A DNA stretch of 64,000 bases from Acidiluteibacter ferrifornacis (GTDB lineage: Bacteria; Bacteroidota; Bacteroidia; Flavobacteriales_E; Vicingaceae): positions 124,001 to 188,000 of the forward strand of contig NZ_WWNE01000008.1 in NCBI RefSeq assembly GCF_009909615.1, written 5' to 3'. The notes below the pieces were generated by a model. The model was given only the letters and a program-made list of their open reading frames with translations, made no database searches and had not been told where the DNA came from. Position numbers and translations under genes: made by a program. Shown here one piece after another: positions 52,469 to 60,758 of this stretch (position 1 is its first letter; each line of letters starts with the position of its first letter).

Positions 52469-53092
52469 TTATTTTATTGCTTCAGTTGGTGTGAGAACTG
52501 CATCGATTAATTGACCAAAATCAGCTTGGAACGAATTCGTTTTGTCCATAATGTACCATCGTTGTAGTGCTTCTGAAATTTCAGTGTAAGGAGCCTCTTT
52601 GGTTTTCAACTCTAGCATAAGCTCTTGAGCTCCGTTTGGTCTTGGTCCCCATTCACCCATAACTTCTAGAGATTCTGCATCTATGGCAATTACTTTAGGG
52701 ATAGATCTTCCTCCATTTGTCAAATACTGATCCATGATGTCTAGATTCTCATCTCTTAAGATGATTTTCAATTCTATGTTTGGACTAAACTCGGCAGCCT
52801 TGGCAATTAACGGAACATTCTGAGCTGCATCACCACACCAAGCTTCTGTTATTACTAAAAAGTAAGTCTTGCTTTTTACTTGATTAATTTTCTCAATTAA
52901 CAAGTCATTCAAAGTAGCCGTTTTTACTAAACGCTTCATTCGAGATAAGTTTAGTTTTGTATAATGCGCTAAATCTTCAGATTGATTAGGTCCAGTAGTT
53001 TTACCTTCTTTCACTAATTTTTCTGTTAAACTATAATATGTTTGAAAGCTCATGCCTTCTTGGATTCTTTTTTTATCAAATGGAAATTTCAT
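52469..53092 (-). CDS. Thioredoxin-fold protein with a single active-site cysteine
   Basis: I use ATG 53092 (MKFPFDKKRI, 207 residues). The upstream ATG at 53122 would sit on the promoter box. The centre is a thioredoxin fold (YFLVITEAWCGDAAQNVPLI, then GGRSIPKVIAI with the cis-proline). The active site is WCGDA, so the second cysteine of CxxC is missing. Such proteins cannot act as dithiol oxidoreductases and may use one cysteine for monothiol chemistry. There is no signal peptide. It is divergent from mnmD with overlapping promoters. Confidence 0.88.
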   Translation of the reverse strand: MKFPFDKKRIQEGMSFQTYYSLTEKLVKEGKTTGPNQSEDLAHYTKLNLSRMKRLVKTATLNDLLIEKINQVKSKTYFLVITEAWCGDAAQNVPLIAKAAEFSPNIELKIILRDENLDIMDQYLTNGGRSIPKVIAIDAESLEVMGEWGPRPNGAQELMLELKTKEAPYTEISEALQRWYIMDKTNSFQADFGQLIDAVLTPTEAIK

Positions 53093-53119
53093 ACGCTTGT
53101 TGTTTCTTAAATTTGAGTA

Positions 53120-53127
53120 CAAAAATA
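53120..53127 (-). promoter_or_regulatory. -7 box TATTTTTG of the thioredoxin-like gene
   Basis: An exact match on the minus strand, 27 bases before the chosen ATG. It supports that start, since the longer frame would begin inside the promoter. Confidence 0.5.
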
Positions 53128-53142
53128 ACCCTCTTTTTTGGG

Positions 53143-53150
53143 TTCATTTG
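53143..53150 (+). promoter_or_regulatory. Possible -7 box TTCATTTG of mnmD
   Basis: One mismatch to TAnnTTTG, ending 17 bases before the TTG start of mnmD. It lies next to the oppositely oriented box of the thioredoxin-like gene, so the two promoters may interfere. Confidence 0.35.
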
Positions 53151-53167
53151 TAACTAAAGCGACAGAT

Positions 53168-53839
53168 TTGAAAAGAGAAATTATTACTACTGCAGATGGC
53201 TCGCATTCTTTGTATGTTCCTGATTTGGATGAACACTATCATTCCTACCACGGATCTATAAAAGAATCACAACGTGTTTTTATTGAGTTAGGATTAGAGC
53301 ATGTGGCAGAAAAAGTAGATTCAGTTTCTATTTTGGAAGTAGGTATGGGCACCGGTCTCAACGTATTAATGACAGCATTAGCGAACGAAGGTTTAAAAAA
53401 GAACATTCGATACGATGCGATTGAAGCCTTTCCATTGGAGGATGAGTTGTTGAATCAACTGAACTATGCCGATCAATTATTGCATCCATCAGCGACAGAA
53501 TTATTCGAAGCAATTCATTCAGCACCTTGGAATGAAGGAACGGCAATTACTGATTTATTTGTTTTAACCAAAATTGAGGCACCAATAGAAGCCATTGATT
53601 TTTCTCCAGAACAATATGATTTAATTTATTTTGATGCATTTGCTCCTGATGTGCAGGGGGAATTATGGACTGATGATATTTTTGCAAAAATGTATGCTAT
53701 CCTTAAGCCAGGAGGAGTATTGTCTACTTATTGTGTTAAAGGTGATGTAAAGAGAGCATTAATAAAGCAAGGATTTAGAATTGAAAAGCACAACGGCCCT
53801 GATGGCGGAAAGAGAGAAGTGCTGAGAGCGATAAAATGA
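53168..53839 (+). CDS. mnmD: tRNA (mnm5s2U34) methyltransferase MnmD
   Basis: The start is TTG at 53168 (MKREIITTADGSHS, 223 residues), because the family usually opens with K-R-E-I and a Gly-Ser motif. No ATG exists nearby. The SAM-binding site is ILEVGMGTGLNVLM and the catalytic part YDLIYFDAFAPDVQGELW. MnmD methylates the aminomethyl group at wobble uridine 34. It is the single-domain type, without the FAD domain of MnmC, as usual in Bacteroidota. HYHSYHGSIKESQRVFIE near 29-46 is another family landmark. Confidence 0.92.
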   Translation: MKREIITTADGSHSLYVPDLDEHYHSYHGSIKESQRVFIELGLEHVAEKVDSVSILEVGMGTGLNVLMTALANEGLKKNIRYDAIEAFPLEDELLNQLNYADQLLHPSATELFEAIHSAPWNEGTAITDLFVLTKIEAPIEAIDFSPEQYDLIYFDAFAPDVQGELWTDDIFAKMYAILKPGGVLSTYCVKGDVKRALIKQGFRIEKHNGPDGGKREVLRAIK

Positions 53840-53975
53840 AAGAGAAACTAGACGTTAGAAACTAGAAAAGAGATATAACGATTTCTTATTGGTTCTTAAT
53901 AATTAATGATTGTTTTTCTTATGTCAATAATCCTAACCTAAAATTCAGACCTTTACTTTATCAAACAACTAACTT

Positions 53976-54482
53976 TTGAAGCCAATCCCAACTTTCTTAA
54001 CCGATAAACTTGCAATAGCCGATCAGAATAAAAAAGAGAATAAAGCTTTTTTAGACCGATTGAAAAAGAAGAAACCCAAAGATTTGGATCAACAGTTTCA
54101 TGAATTGCACGAAGAAGTTTTTGATGAAATAGATTGTTTGGATTGTGGGAATTGCTGCAAAACCACTTCACCTATTTTTCAGCAGAAAGACATCGAGCGA
54201 ATGGCGAAGCATTTCAAAATGCGACCTGCTGAATTTGTAACCCAATATTTAGTAGAAGACGACGAGCACGACTTTGTGTTTCCTGCTGCTCCTTGTCCGT
54301 TTTTGGCAGACGATAATTACTGCATGGCGTATGAAGCACGTCCAAATGCTTGTCGAGAATATCCGCATACTGACCGGCGAAAAATGCATCAGATATTAAA
54401 TTTGACGTATAAAAACACTTTGGTTTGTCCAGCTGTTTCAGACATTGTAGAGCAGATAAAAATCAATTACGCCAATAGGTAA
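53976..54482 (+). CDS. YkgJ family cysteine cluster protein
   Basis: The 168-residue protein starts at TTG (MKPIPTFLTDKLA). The cysteines are CLDCGNCCKTTSPIF (about 55-69), APCPFLADDNYC (about 107-118) and PNACREYPHTD (about 127-137), forming the CxxCxxCC plus C...C pattern of the family, probably a metal or Fe-S site. The biochemical role is not known. No ATG lies in frame close by. A weak hairpin follows. Confidence 0.9.
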   Translation: MKPIPTFLTDKLAIADQNKKENKAFLDRLKKKKPKDLDQQFHELHEEVFDEIDCLDCGNCCKTTSPIFQQKDIERMAKHFKMRPAEFVTQYLVEDDEHDFVFPAAPCPFLADDNYCMAYEARPNACREYPHTDRRKMHQILNLTYKNTLVCPAVSDIVEQIKINYANR

Positions 54483-54501
54483 CTGTATTTAAAGCCATTT
54501 T

Positions 54502-54535
54502 AGGGGAGTTTTTTAAAAATATCCCCTTATTTTTA
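54502..54535 (+). terminator. Weak terminator-like hairpin after the YkgJ gene
   Basis: AGGGGA (54502-54507) pairs with TCCCCT (54522-54527) around a 14-base AT loop, followed by TATTTTTA. The stem is short, so its function is uncertain. Confidence 0.4.
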
Positions 54536-54554
54536 TGCACTATCTTTTTAAGCA

Positions 54555-56663
54555 ATGAGTCAATTATTACAAACGTCTATTGAATACCTCAAAGGGGTTG
54601 GACCTAAGCGGGCCGAGCTTCTTAAAAAGGGGTTGAATATTCATACGTTTGGCGAATTAATGACCCATTATCCATTCCGCTATGTGGATAAAACGAAATT
54701 CTATACTATTTCAGAGCTTCATCCTGATTTGCCCTACATCCAAATTGTAGGAGAGTTTGTTCACATAGAAACCATTGGCGCAACACGTCAAAAGCGTTTG
54801 TCTGCAATCTTCAAAGACGATACAGGTAGGATTCAGGTAGTTTGGTTCAAGGGAATTAAATTTTTAGGATCCACCGTTCGTGTAGGAGTCAAATATGTTT
54901 TGTATGGTAAGGTCAATGCCTTTAATAACTCACTGAGCATAGTTCATCCAGAGTTGGAGACATTAGTGGAGTACAAAAATACACTGCAATCCACCTTGCA
55001 AGCGGTTTATGCCTCTACGGAGAAGTTGAATAACTCGGGACTTAATTCCAAGAACATTGTCAAACTCCAAAAGAACTTATTTACCCAGATAATTGGTAAA
55101 ATTCCAGAGAATTTATCATCGGATATTATCGATCGGTATAAATTACTGTCGAGAGAAAAAGCATTGATTCAATTGCACTTTCCAAAGAATGCGGAAATTC
55201 TTAAACGTGCTATTTTTCGTTTGAAATTTGAGGAGTTGTTTTTTATTCAACTCGAATTATTGAAATTAAAGCTGATTAACACCAATAAAACCAGAGGATT
55301 TGCTTTTCCTTCAATTGGAGACTATTTCAATCATTTTTATGAACAGAATTTAGCATTTGAATTGACTAACGCTCAAAAACGAGTATTGAAAGAAATCCGA
55401 AAAGACATGGGCACTGGCCGACAGATGAATCGGTTGCTGCAAGGAGATGTTGGGAGTGGTAAAACAGTTGTGGGGCTTATGTCTATGTTGATGGCTATTG
55501 ATAATGGTTTTCAAGCCTGCTTAATGGCACCAACAGAAATTTTAGCACAACAGCACTATGCCTCATTAAGCGAAATGCTTGAAGGAATGCCAGTGAAAAT
55601 ATCATTGCTAACGGGGTCGGTAAAAGTCAAAGAACGTAGGATTATTCATAAAGAACTAGAGAGTGGAGAATTGCACATATTAGTTGGTACGCATGCATTA
55701 TTGGAGGATAAAGTTAAGTTTCACAATTTGGGCTTGTGCGTAATTGACGAACAACACCGATTTGGTGTAGCTCAACGAGCACGTTTATGGAAGAAAAATA
55801 GCAATGGTGTACCGCATATTTTAGTCATGACTGCTACACCTATTCCCAGAACACTAGCTATGACGCTTTATGGCGATTTAGATGTGTCTGTAATCGATGA
55901 ATTACCACCTGGTAGAAAGCCGATAGAAACCATACATTGGTTTGAAAATAAGCGAGAACGATTGTGGGGAGTGCTCCGAGAACAAATAAAGTTAGGCCGG
56001 CAAGTCTACATCGTTTATCCATTAATCGACGAGTCCGAGAAAATGGATTATGCCAACTTACAAGCAGGTTTTGAGGATGTACTGAATAAATTTCCTCGGC
56101 CTGATTATCAGGTGAGTATTGTTCATGGTCAAATGACCAATGAAAATAAGGAGTTCGAGATGCAGCGTTTTGTGAATGGAGAAACCCACATTATGGTGGC
56201 CACAACTGTAATTGAAGTGGGTGTAAATGTGCCCAATGCTTCCTTGATGGTGATTGAAAGTGCAGAGCGCTTTGGATTATCACAATTGCATCAATTAAGA
56301 GGTAGAGTAGGGCGAGGAGCTGAGCAGTCGTATTGTTACTTGATGACGGGTTATAAATTGTCGGACGATGGGAAATTGAGAATGAAAACCATGACGGAAA
56401 CCAATGATGGATTTCAAATTGCTGAGGTAGATTTAAAGTTACGTGGTCCAGGAGATTTATCAGGAACCCAACAAAGCGGAGTGCCTGTCAACTTAAAGCT
56501 TACAAATTTGGCCAAGGATGGACAAATGATAGAAATAGCACGAAATGCGGCCAAAGATATTTTAGATAAGGATCCAAATTTGCAATTGCCCGAGCATCAG
56601 CCAATATTGGCCTTCGCTCGAGAACAACAAAGAGGAAAGACGAATTGGAGTAGGATTTCGTAG
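54555..56663 (+). CDS. recG: ATP-dependent DNA helicase RecG
   Basis: The 702-residue protein begins with the RecG start IEYLKGVGPKRAELLKKGL and an OB-fold wedge domain (about 60-150, VGEFVHIE...IQVVWFKG) that splits forks. The helicase core has Walker A GDVGSGKTVVG (about 296-306), VIDEQHRFG (about 396-404), MTATPIPRT and the TRG-like HQLRGRVGRG motif. It remodels stalled forks and Holliday junctions. It starts 72 bases after the YkgJ gene and is followed by a repeat-rich spacer. Confidence 0.98.
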   Translation: MSQLLQTSIEYLKGVGPKRAELLKKGLNIHTFGELMTHYPFRYVDKTKFYTISELHPDLPYIQIVGEFVHIETIGATRQKRLSAIFKDDTGRIQVVWFKGIKFLGSTVRVGVKYVLYGKVNAFNNSLSIVHPELETLVEYKNTLQSTLQAVYASTEKLNNSGLNSKNIVKLQKNLFTQIIGKIPENLSSDIIDRYKLLSREKALIQLHFPKNAEILKRAIFRLKFEELFFIQLELLKLKLINTNKTRGFAFPSIGDYFNHFYEQNLAFELTNAQKRVLKEIRKDMGTGRQMNRLLQGDVGSGKTVVGLMSMLMAIDNGFQACLMAPTEILAQQHYASLSEMLEGMPVKISLLTGSVKVKERRIIHKELESGELHILVGTHALLEDKVKFHNLGLCVIDEQHRFGVAQRARLWKKNSNGVPHILVMTATPIPRTLAMTLYGDLDVSVIDELPPGRKPIETIHWFENKRERLWGVLREQIKLGRQVYIVYPLIDESEKMDYANLQAGFEDVLNKFPRPDYQVSIVHGQMTNENKEFEMQRFVNGETHIMVATTVIEVGVNVPNASLMVIESAERFGLSQLHQLRGRVGRGAEQSYCYLMTGYKLSDDGKLRMKTMTETNDGFQIAEVDLKLRGPGDLSGTQQSGVPVNLKLTNLAKDGQMIEIARNAAKDILDKDPNLQLPEHQPILAFAREQQRGKTNWSRIS

Positions 56664-56961
56664 GGAAGAAGTAAGACCGTTTCGCTGTTAGATCAGAAGT
56701 TAGACTTCTTTTATGGTATTTATAGACTACTTGTTTCTTAGTGAACTTAGCGAAAATTCTTTGAGCCCTTTGTGGTAATAATCATTAAAATATTTTCTGT
56801 GTGAATTAGCGAAATCAACAGGAGGAAGTTATGATTAGTCAGTCAATTATTCTTAATATAGATTTCACTCAAACATCTATATTCTAGCAGCAAAGTGGTC
56901 TAACCTCTCTTTTCTTTAGTATCATTTTTTAAACCCTTAATTTTACCCCAAAAACTCAGTT
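56664..56961. other. Repeat-rich spacer between recG and the WD40 gene
   Basis: There is no gene in these 298 bases. Right after the recG stop is an AAGTTAGACTT-type element that also occurs after pheT. Next comes a degenerate block (CTTAGTGAACTTAGCG, CCCTTTGTGGTAATAA) that recalls the one at 60551-60592. Confidence 0.6.
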
Positions 56962-57867
56962 TTGACAGAAATCCTCACCTTCGTAAAAGAATACCACGAA
57001 CACCAAGCAGCAGTTTATGCCCTAGAGCAAGGCCCAACGCCTGAAACCTTTTTTTCAGCGGGATCTGACCGAAAAGTCATCTTATGGAATGTAACAACCG
57101 ATGAGCACAAAGTAATCGCTCAAATTCCTGCCATGATTGTTTCTTTGTGTTATTTATCGGAGCAAAACATTTTGTTAGTCGGGCAAACTGGTGGAGGAAT
57201 TCACGTGCTGGATTTAGCTCAAAAGAAAGAAATTAAATTGCTCGCAGCGCATAAAGCCTATGTGTTCGACATGAAATATAACGCTGATAAAAAGCAGTTT
57301 TATGTGGCGTCAGGTGATGGAAGTATTTCCATTTGGAATGCAGAAAACTTTGAATTGATTTGTCAAATAAAGTTCACAAAAGAAAAAATTAGGCAACTAG
57401 CCTATTCCAACAATAGAAGTGAATTAGCGGTAGGTTGCGGAGATGGATTAATACACTTAATGAATATTGATACCTTTCAAAAAAAACAAACGTTGACGCA
57501 TGATTCAGGTGTTAATTCATTGGTGTATATCAACAACGATCATCATTTATTAGTTGGATTAAAAGAAGCTTATTTAGTAGAGTGGGACTTGATGATGTAT
57601 CAAAAAGTCAATGAATTTCCTGCGCACAATTGGGCTATTTATAATTTGCAACAGTTTCCCAACACGCCATATGTTATTTCAGCAAGTCGTGATAAAACAA
57701 TAAAGGTGTGGGATGTAGATACTTTAAAGCCTTTGCAACGCATTCAATTTCCAAAATCAAAAGGACATACCCATTCTGTAAATGCATTGCTACCGCTATC
57801 TATCAATAAATACCTAATTAGCACAGGTGATGATCGACGTGTGAAAGTCTGGAAGGTGAATAATTAA
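56962..57867 (+). CDS. WD40 repeat protein
   Basis: The 301-residue protein starts at TTG (MTEILTFVKEYHEHQ); no ATG lies nearby. About seven WD-type blades can be read: FFSAGSDRKVILWNV, LLVGQTGGGIHVLDL, FYVASGDGSISIWNA, LAVGCGDGLIHLMNI, LLVGLKEAYLVEWDL, VISASRDKTIKVWDV and LISTGDDRRVKVWKV. It should form one closed propeller used for protein-protein contacts. There is no signal peptide. Partners are unknown. Confidence 0.93.
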   Translation: MTEILTFVKEYHEHQAAVYALEQGPTPETFFSAGSDRKVILWNVTTDEHKVIAQIPAMIVSLCYLSEQNILLVGQTGGGIHVLDLAQKKEIKLLAAHKAYVFDMKYNADKKQFYVASGDGSISIWNAENFELICQIKFTKEKIRQLAYSNNRSELAVGCGDGLIHLMNIDTFQKKQTLTHDSGVNSLVYINNDHHLLVGLKEAYLVEWDLMMYQKVNEFPAHNWAIYNLQQFPNTPYVISASRDKTIKVWDVDTLKPLQRIQFPKSKGHTHSVNALLPLSINKYLISTGDDRRVKVWKVNN

Positions 57868-57902
57868 TCACGAACCTTTCCTATTCTATCTATGCGTTTT
57901 TT

Positions 57903-57910
57903 TATCTTTG
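57903..57910 (+). promoter_or_regulatory. -7 box TATCTTTG of pheT
   Basis: An exact TAnnTTTG match, 28 bases before the pheT ATG. The short AT-rich spacer between the WD40 gene and pheT holds nothing else. Confidence 0.5.
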
Positions 57911-57938
57911 TTTTTTTAATTTTTGATTTCATTTATCC

Positions 57939-60368
57939 ATGAAGATAGCATACAGTTGGTTACGCAATTACATTAAAGCTGATATTACCCCTCAAGAAGT
58001 GTCTACTTATCTAACTGATTGTGGATTAGAAGTAGAAGGGATGGAAGAGGTAGAAACCATCAAAGGGGGGTTGAAAGGCATAGTAATTGGTGAGGTTTTA
58101 ACCAAAGTGAAGCATCCTGATGCGGATAAATTAAATTGTACCACCGTAAATGTGGGTGGCGATGAGCCGTTGAGTATTGTTTGTGGTGCACCCAATGTGG
58201 AAGTTGGGCAAAAGGTAGTGGTGTCCACTGTCGGAGCAGAACTATTTCCAATTGACGGGGAGTCGTTTAAAATCAAAAAATCAAAAATTAGAGGCCAAGT
58301 GTCTGAAGGGATGATTTGTGCAGAAGATGAAATCGGACTGGGGGAAGGACATGATGGAATCATGGTCTTAGATCCCAATGCTGTTGTAGGTACTCCAGCT
58401 GCAGAATATTTTAATGTAGAAAGCGATTGGATGATCGAGATTGGTTTAACACCAAATAGAGCTGATGCCGCTTCACATTTTGGAGTCGCAAGAGATTTAG
58501 TAGCGGTATTGAAGCGATACGATAAAACAGCAGAATTAATAAAGCCATCAGTAGCTAATTTTAAAGTAGCCAATACTTCAAGAACTGTATCGGTAACTGT
58601 AGAAGATCAGGAAGCGTGTCCTCGATATTCTTCCTTGACTATTTCAGGTGTTGCCGTAAAGGATAGTCCGAATTGGTTGAAGAATCACCTATTGACTATT
58701 GGCGCTAAGCCGATTAATAATGTGGTGGATGTGACCAATTATGTATTGCACGAAATGGGACAGCCGCTTCATGCGTTTGATGCCGATAAAATTATTGGCG
58801 ATAAGGTAATCGTGAAGCAATTGTTTGAAGGGACTGAATTTGTAACTTTAGATGGAGCAGAAAGAAAGTTGTCTGACAAAGACCTGATGATTTGCAATGC
58901 AGAAGAAGGCATGTGTATTGCAGGTGTTTTTGGTGGCGAAAAATGTGGCGTAAAGACTTCTACCACTAATGTATTTTTAGAAAGTGCATACTTTAATCCG
59001 GTATCAGTTCGTAAAACGGCGAAACGTCATGGATTAAACACAGATGCATCTTTCCGATACGAAAGAGGGACTGACCCTAACATAACAATTTATGCTTTGA
59101 AAAGAGCTGCATTGCTGATTCAAGAATTAGCAGGTGGCGAGATTTCAAGTGAGATCGACGATATCTATCCAAATCCAATTTCTAATTTTGAGTTTGATTT
59201 TTCCATTGCCAACTGCAATAGAATTATTGGTCAGGAAATAGAAGAGGAGCGAATCAAACAAATTTTAACTGATTTAGAAATAGAAATAAAAGCAGAAAAG
59301 GATGGCGTTTTGAGTTTGTCTGTTCCTCCTTATCGAGTAGACGTACAGCGAGAAATTGATGTGATTGAAGATGTGTTAAGAATCTTTGGTTACAACCACA
59401 TTGAGATGCCAGATTTTTTGAAGTCTTCTTTGTCGTATGCGCCAAAACCTGATGCTGAAGAAATTCAGAACGGTGTTTCTAACTTAATGACCGATAACGG
59501 ATTTTTCGAGATTTGGAACAATTCATTAACGGCTGCTAACTTGTATAAAACTGATGATAAATTAGGTGATGATGTAGTAGAAATGCTAAATCCATTGAGC
59601 TCTGACTTAAGTGTAATGCGTCAAAATTTATTGTTTGGCGGATTAGATACGTTGAGGTATAACATCAACCGAAAGTCTGATCGTTTAAAATTGTATGAAT
59701 TCGGAAAGACCTATTTCAGAACAGAAGAAGGAAAATACAAAGAGATTAAGAGATTAAGTCTATTTATGACTGGAACGAAACAGTCAGAAAATTGGCAATC
59801 CAAGACAAGTAATGTTGATTTTTTTGACCTAAAAAATCAAGTAGAATTGATTATTCAAAAGTTGCGATTGAAAGGCCGATTAGAAACGGAAGAAGTTAAG
59901 AATGATCATTTCGCTTACGGTATTTCGTATACTTTAAATAAGCGATCGTTGGTTGATTTCGGAGCTGTTAGCAACGAATTACTTAATAGGTTTGACGTTT
60001 CTCAAGAGGTGTTATACGCGGACTTTAACTGGGATAATATTTTGAAATTGGTTTCAACTAAAGCCGTTCAATATAGCCCGATTTCTAAATTCCCAACCGT
60101 AAGAAGAGACTTGGCACTATTAATTAATGACTCCATTACGTTTGAGCAAATCGAACAATTAGCACAAAAGCAAGAGCGAAAGCTATTGAAAGAAGTGAAC
60201 CTGTTTGATGTATACCAAGGAAAGAACTTAGCTGAAGGAAAGAAATCATACGGCGTTAGTTTTACTTTCGGAGACGACGATAAAACATTAACTGATGTTC
60301 AAATCGAAAAGGTAATGGACAAGTTAATTAAGACGTATCAGAAGGAGTTAGGAGCGGAGTTGCGTTAA
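57939..60368 (+). CDS. pheT: Phenylalanyl-tRNA synthetase beta subunit
   Basis: The 809-residue subunit follows the usual order: N-terminal IAYSWLRNYI, a tRNA-binding EMAP-like domain (about 40-155, VIGEVLTKVKHPDADKL and CGAPNVEVGQKVV), a B3/B4 editing region (about 215-390, NNVVDVTNYVLHEMGQPLHAFDADK by position near 262-286), B5, a catalytic-like core, and the anticodon-binding FDX-ACB domain (about 715-809, KFPTVRRDLALLIND). The alpha-subunit gene pheS is not in the window, which is common in Bacteroidota. It is followed by a spacer of 390 bases. Confidence 0.98.
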   Translation: MKIAYSWLRNYIKADITPQEVSTYLTDCGLEVEGMEEVETIKGGLKGIVIGEVLTKVKHPDADKLNCTTVNVGGDEPLSIVCGAPNVEVGQKVVVSTVGAELFPIDGESFKIKKSKIRGQVSEGMICAEDEIGLGEGHDGIMVLDPNAVVGTPAAEYFNVESDWMIEIGLTPNRADAASHFGVARDLVAVLKRYDKTAELIKPSVANFKVANTSRTVSVTVEDQEACPRYSSLTISGVAVKDSPNWLKNHLLTIGAKPINNVVDVTNYVLHEMGQPLHAFDADKIIGDKVIVKQLFEGTEFVTLDGAERKLSDKDLMICNAEEGMCIAGVFGGEKCGVKTSTTNVFLESAYFNPVSVRKTAKRHGLNTDASFRYERGTDPNITIYALKRAALLIQELAGGEISSEIDDIYPNPISNFEFDFSIANCNRIIGQEIEEERIKQILTDLEIEIKAEKDGVLSLSVPPYRVDVQREIDVIEDVLRIFGYNHIEMPDFLKSSLSYAPKPDAEEIQNGVSNLMTDNGFFEIWNNSLTAANLYKTDDKLGDDVVEMLNPLSSDLSVMRQNLLFGGLDTLRYNINRKSDRLKLYEFGKTYFRTEEGKYKEIKRLSLFMTGTKQSENWQSKTSNVDFFDLKNQVELIIQKLRLKGRLETEEVKNDHFAYGISYTLNKRSLVDFGAVSNELLNRFDVSQEVLYADFNWDNILKLVSTKAVQYSPISKFPTVRRDLALLINDSITFEQIEQLAQKQERKLLKEVNLFDVYQGKNLAEGKKSYGVSFTFGDDDKTLTDVQIEKVMDKLIKTYQKELGAELR

Positions 60369-60596
60369 TTAAGGAAGCTAGAAGTTAGAGCTAAGAAGTT
60401 AGACTTTTTTGGTTTAATATCACTTATTTTTGTTTTTAGGGATAATATTTTTCTTTTGTCAGTTTGAGCCTATTAGGTTTATATTGAGCACAGCTGAAAT
60501 GAAAATTTAAAGGTAAGTATTGGAATTGATTAATCTAAGTGAAATTCATTCTTAGCGCTCTTTGTGAAACCTCTGCGAACTTTGCGGTAAAGAACT

Positions 60597-60626
60597 AAAA
60601 AAAGGCTTCAGTTTCCCAAAGCCTTT
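60597..60626 (-). terminator. Terminator on the hutU side
   Basis: AAAGGCTT (60601-60608) pairs with AAGCCTTT (60619-60626). On the minus strand it runs into seven T. It lies about 130 bases past the hutU stop, beyond the tandem repeats, so those repeats would be in the hutU 3' untranslated region. Confidence 0.75.
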
Positions 60627-60641
60627 CGATTTATCTTTTCC

Positions 60642-60733
60642 TTTGTCATCCAGAGCGGAGTCGATTTGTCATCCTGATTGGAGTTGATTTGTCATCTTGA
60701 GCGGAGTTGATTTGTCATCTTGAGCGGAGTCGA
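60642..60733. repeat. Four tandem 23-base repeats
   Basis: Units at 60642-60664, 60665-60687, 60688-60710 and 60711-60733, each TTTGTCATC followed by variants of (C/T)(A/T)GAGCGGAGT(C/T)GA. Copies 3 and 4 differ at one base; copy 2 is the most divergent. The unit resembles the dispersed GTCATCCTGAGCGGAGTCGA family that I recall from many Bacteroidota intergenic regions. Confidence 0.92.
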
Positions 60734-60758
60734 AAGATAAGACAAAGAATCATATCTA

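Larger units (their letters stand above)
60369..60758. other. Repeat-rich spacer between pheT and hutU
   Basis: There is no gene in these 390 bases. It holds, in order, an AAGTTAGA-type element after the pheT stop (60375-60412), a degenerate block (CTCTTTGTGAAACC and GAACTTTGCGGTAAAG, 60558-60592), a hairpin terminator for the minus strand and four tandem 23-base repeats. Confidence 0.7.

Noticed and set aside
58007-58573. A 188-codon minus-strand frame inside pheT
   Set aside because: It lies wholly within the strongly supported pheT and has a low-complexity Ser/Pro/Thr-rich translation typical of antisense frames.
60642-60733. Tandem repeats as a possible CRISPR array
   Set aside because: The units are directly adjacent with no spacers, vary between copies, and no cas gene is near.
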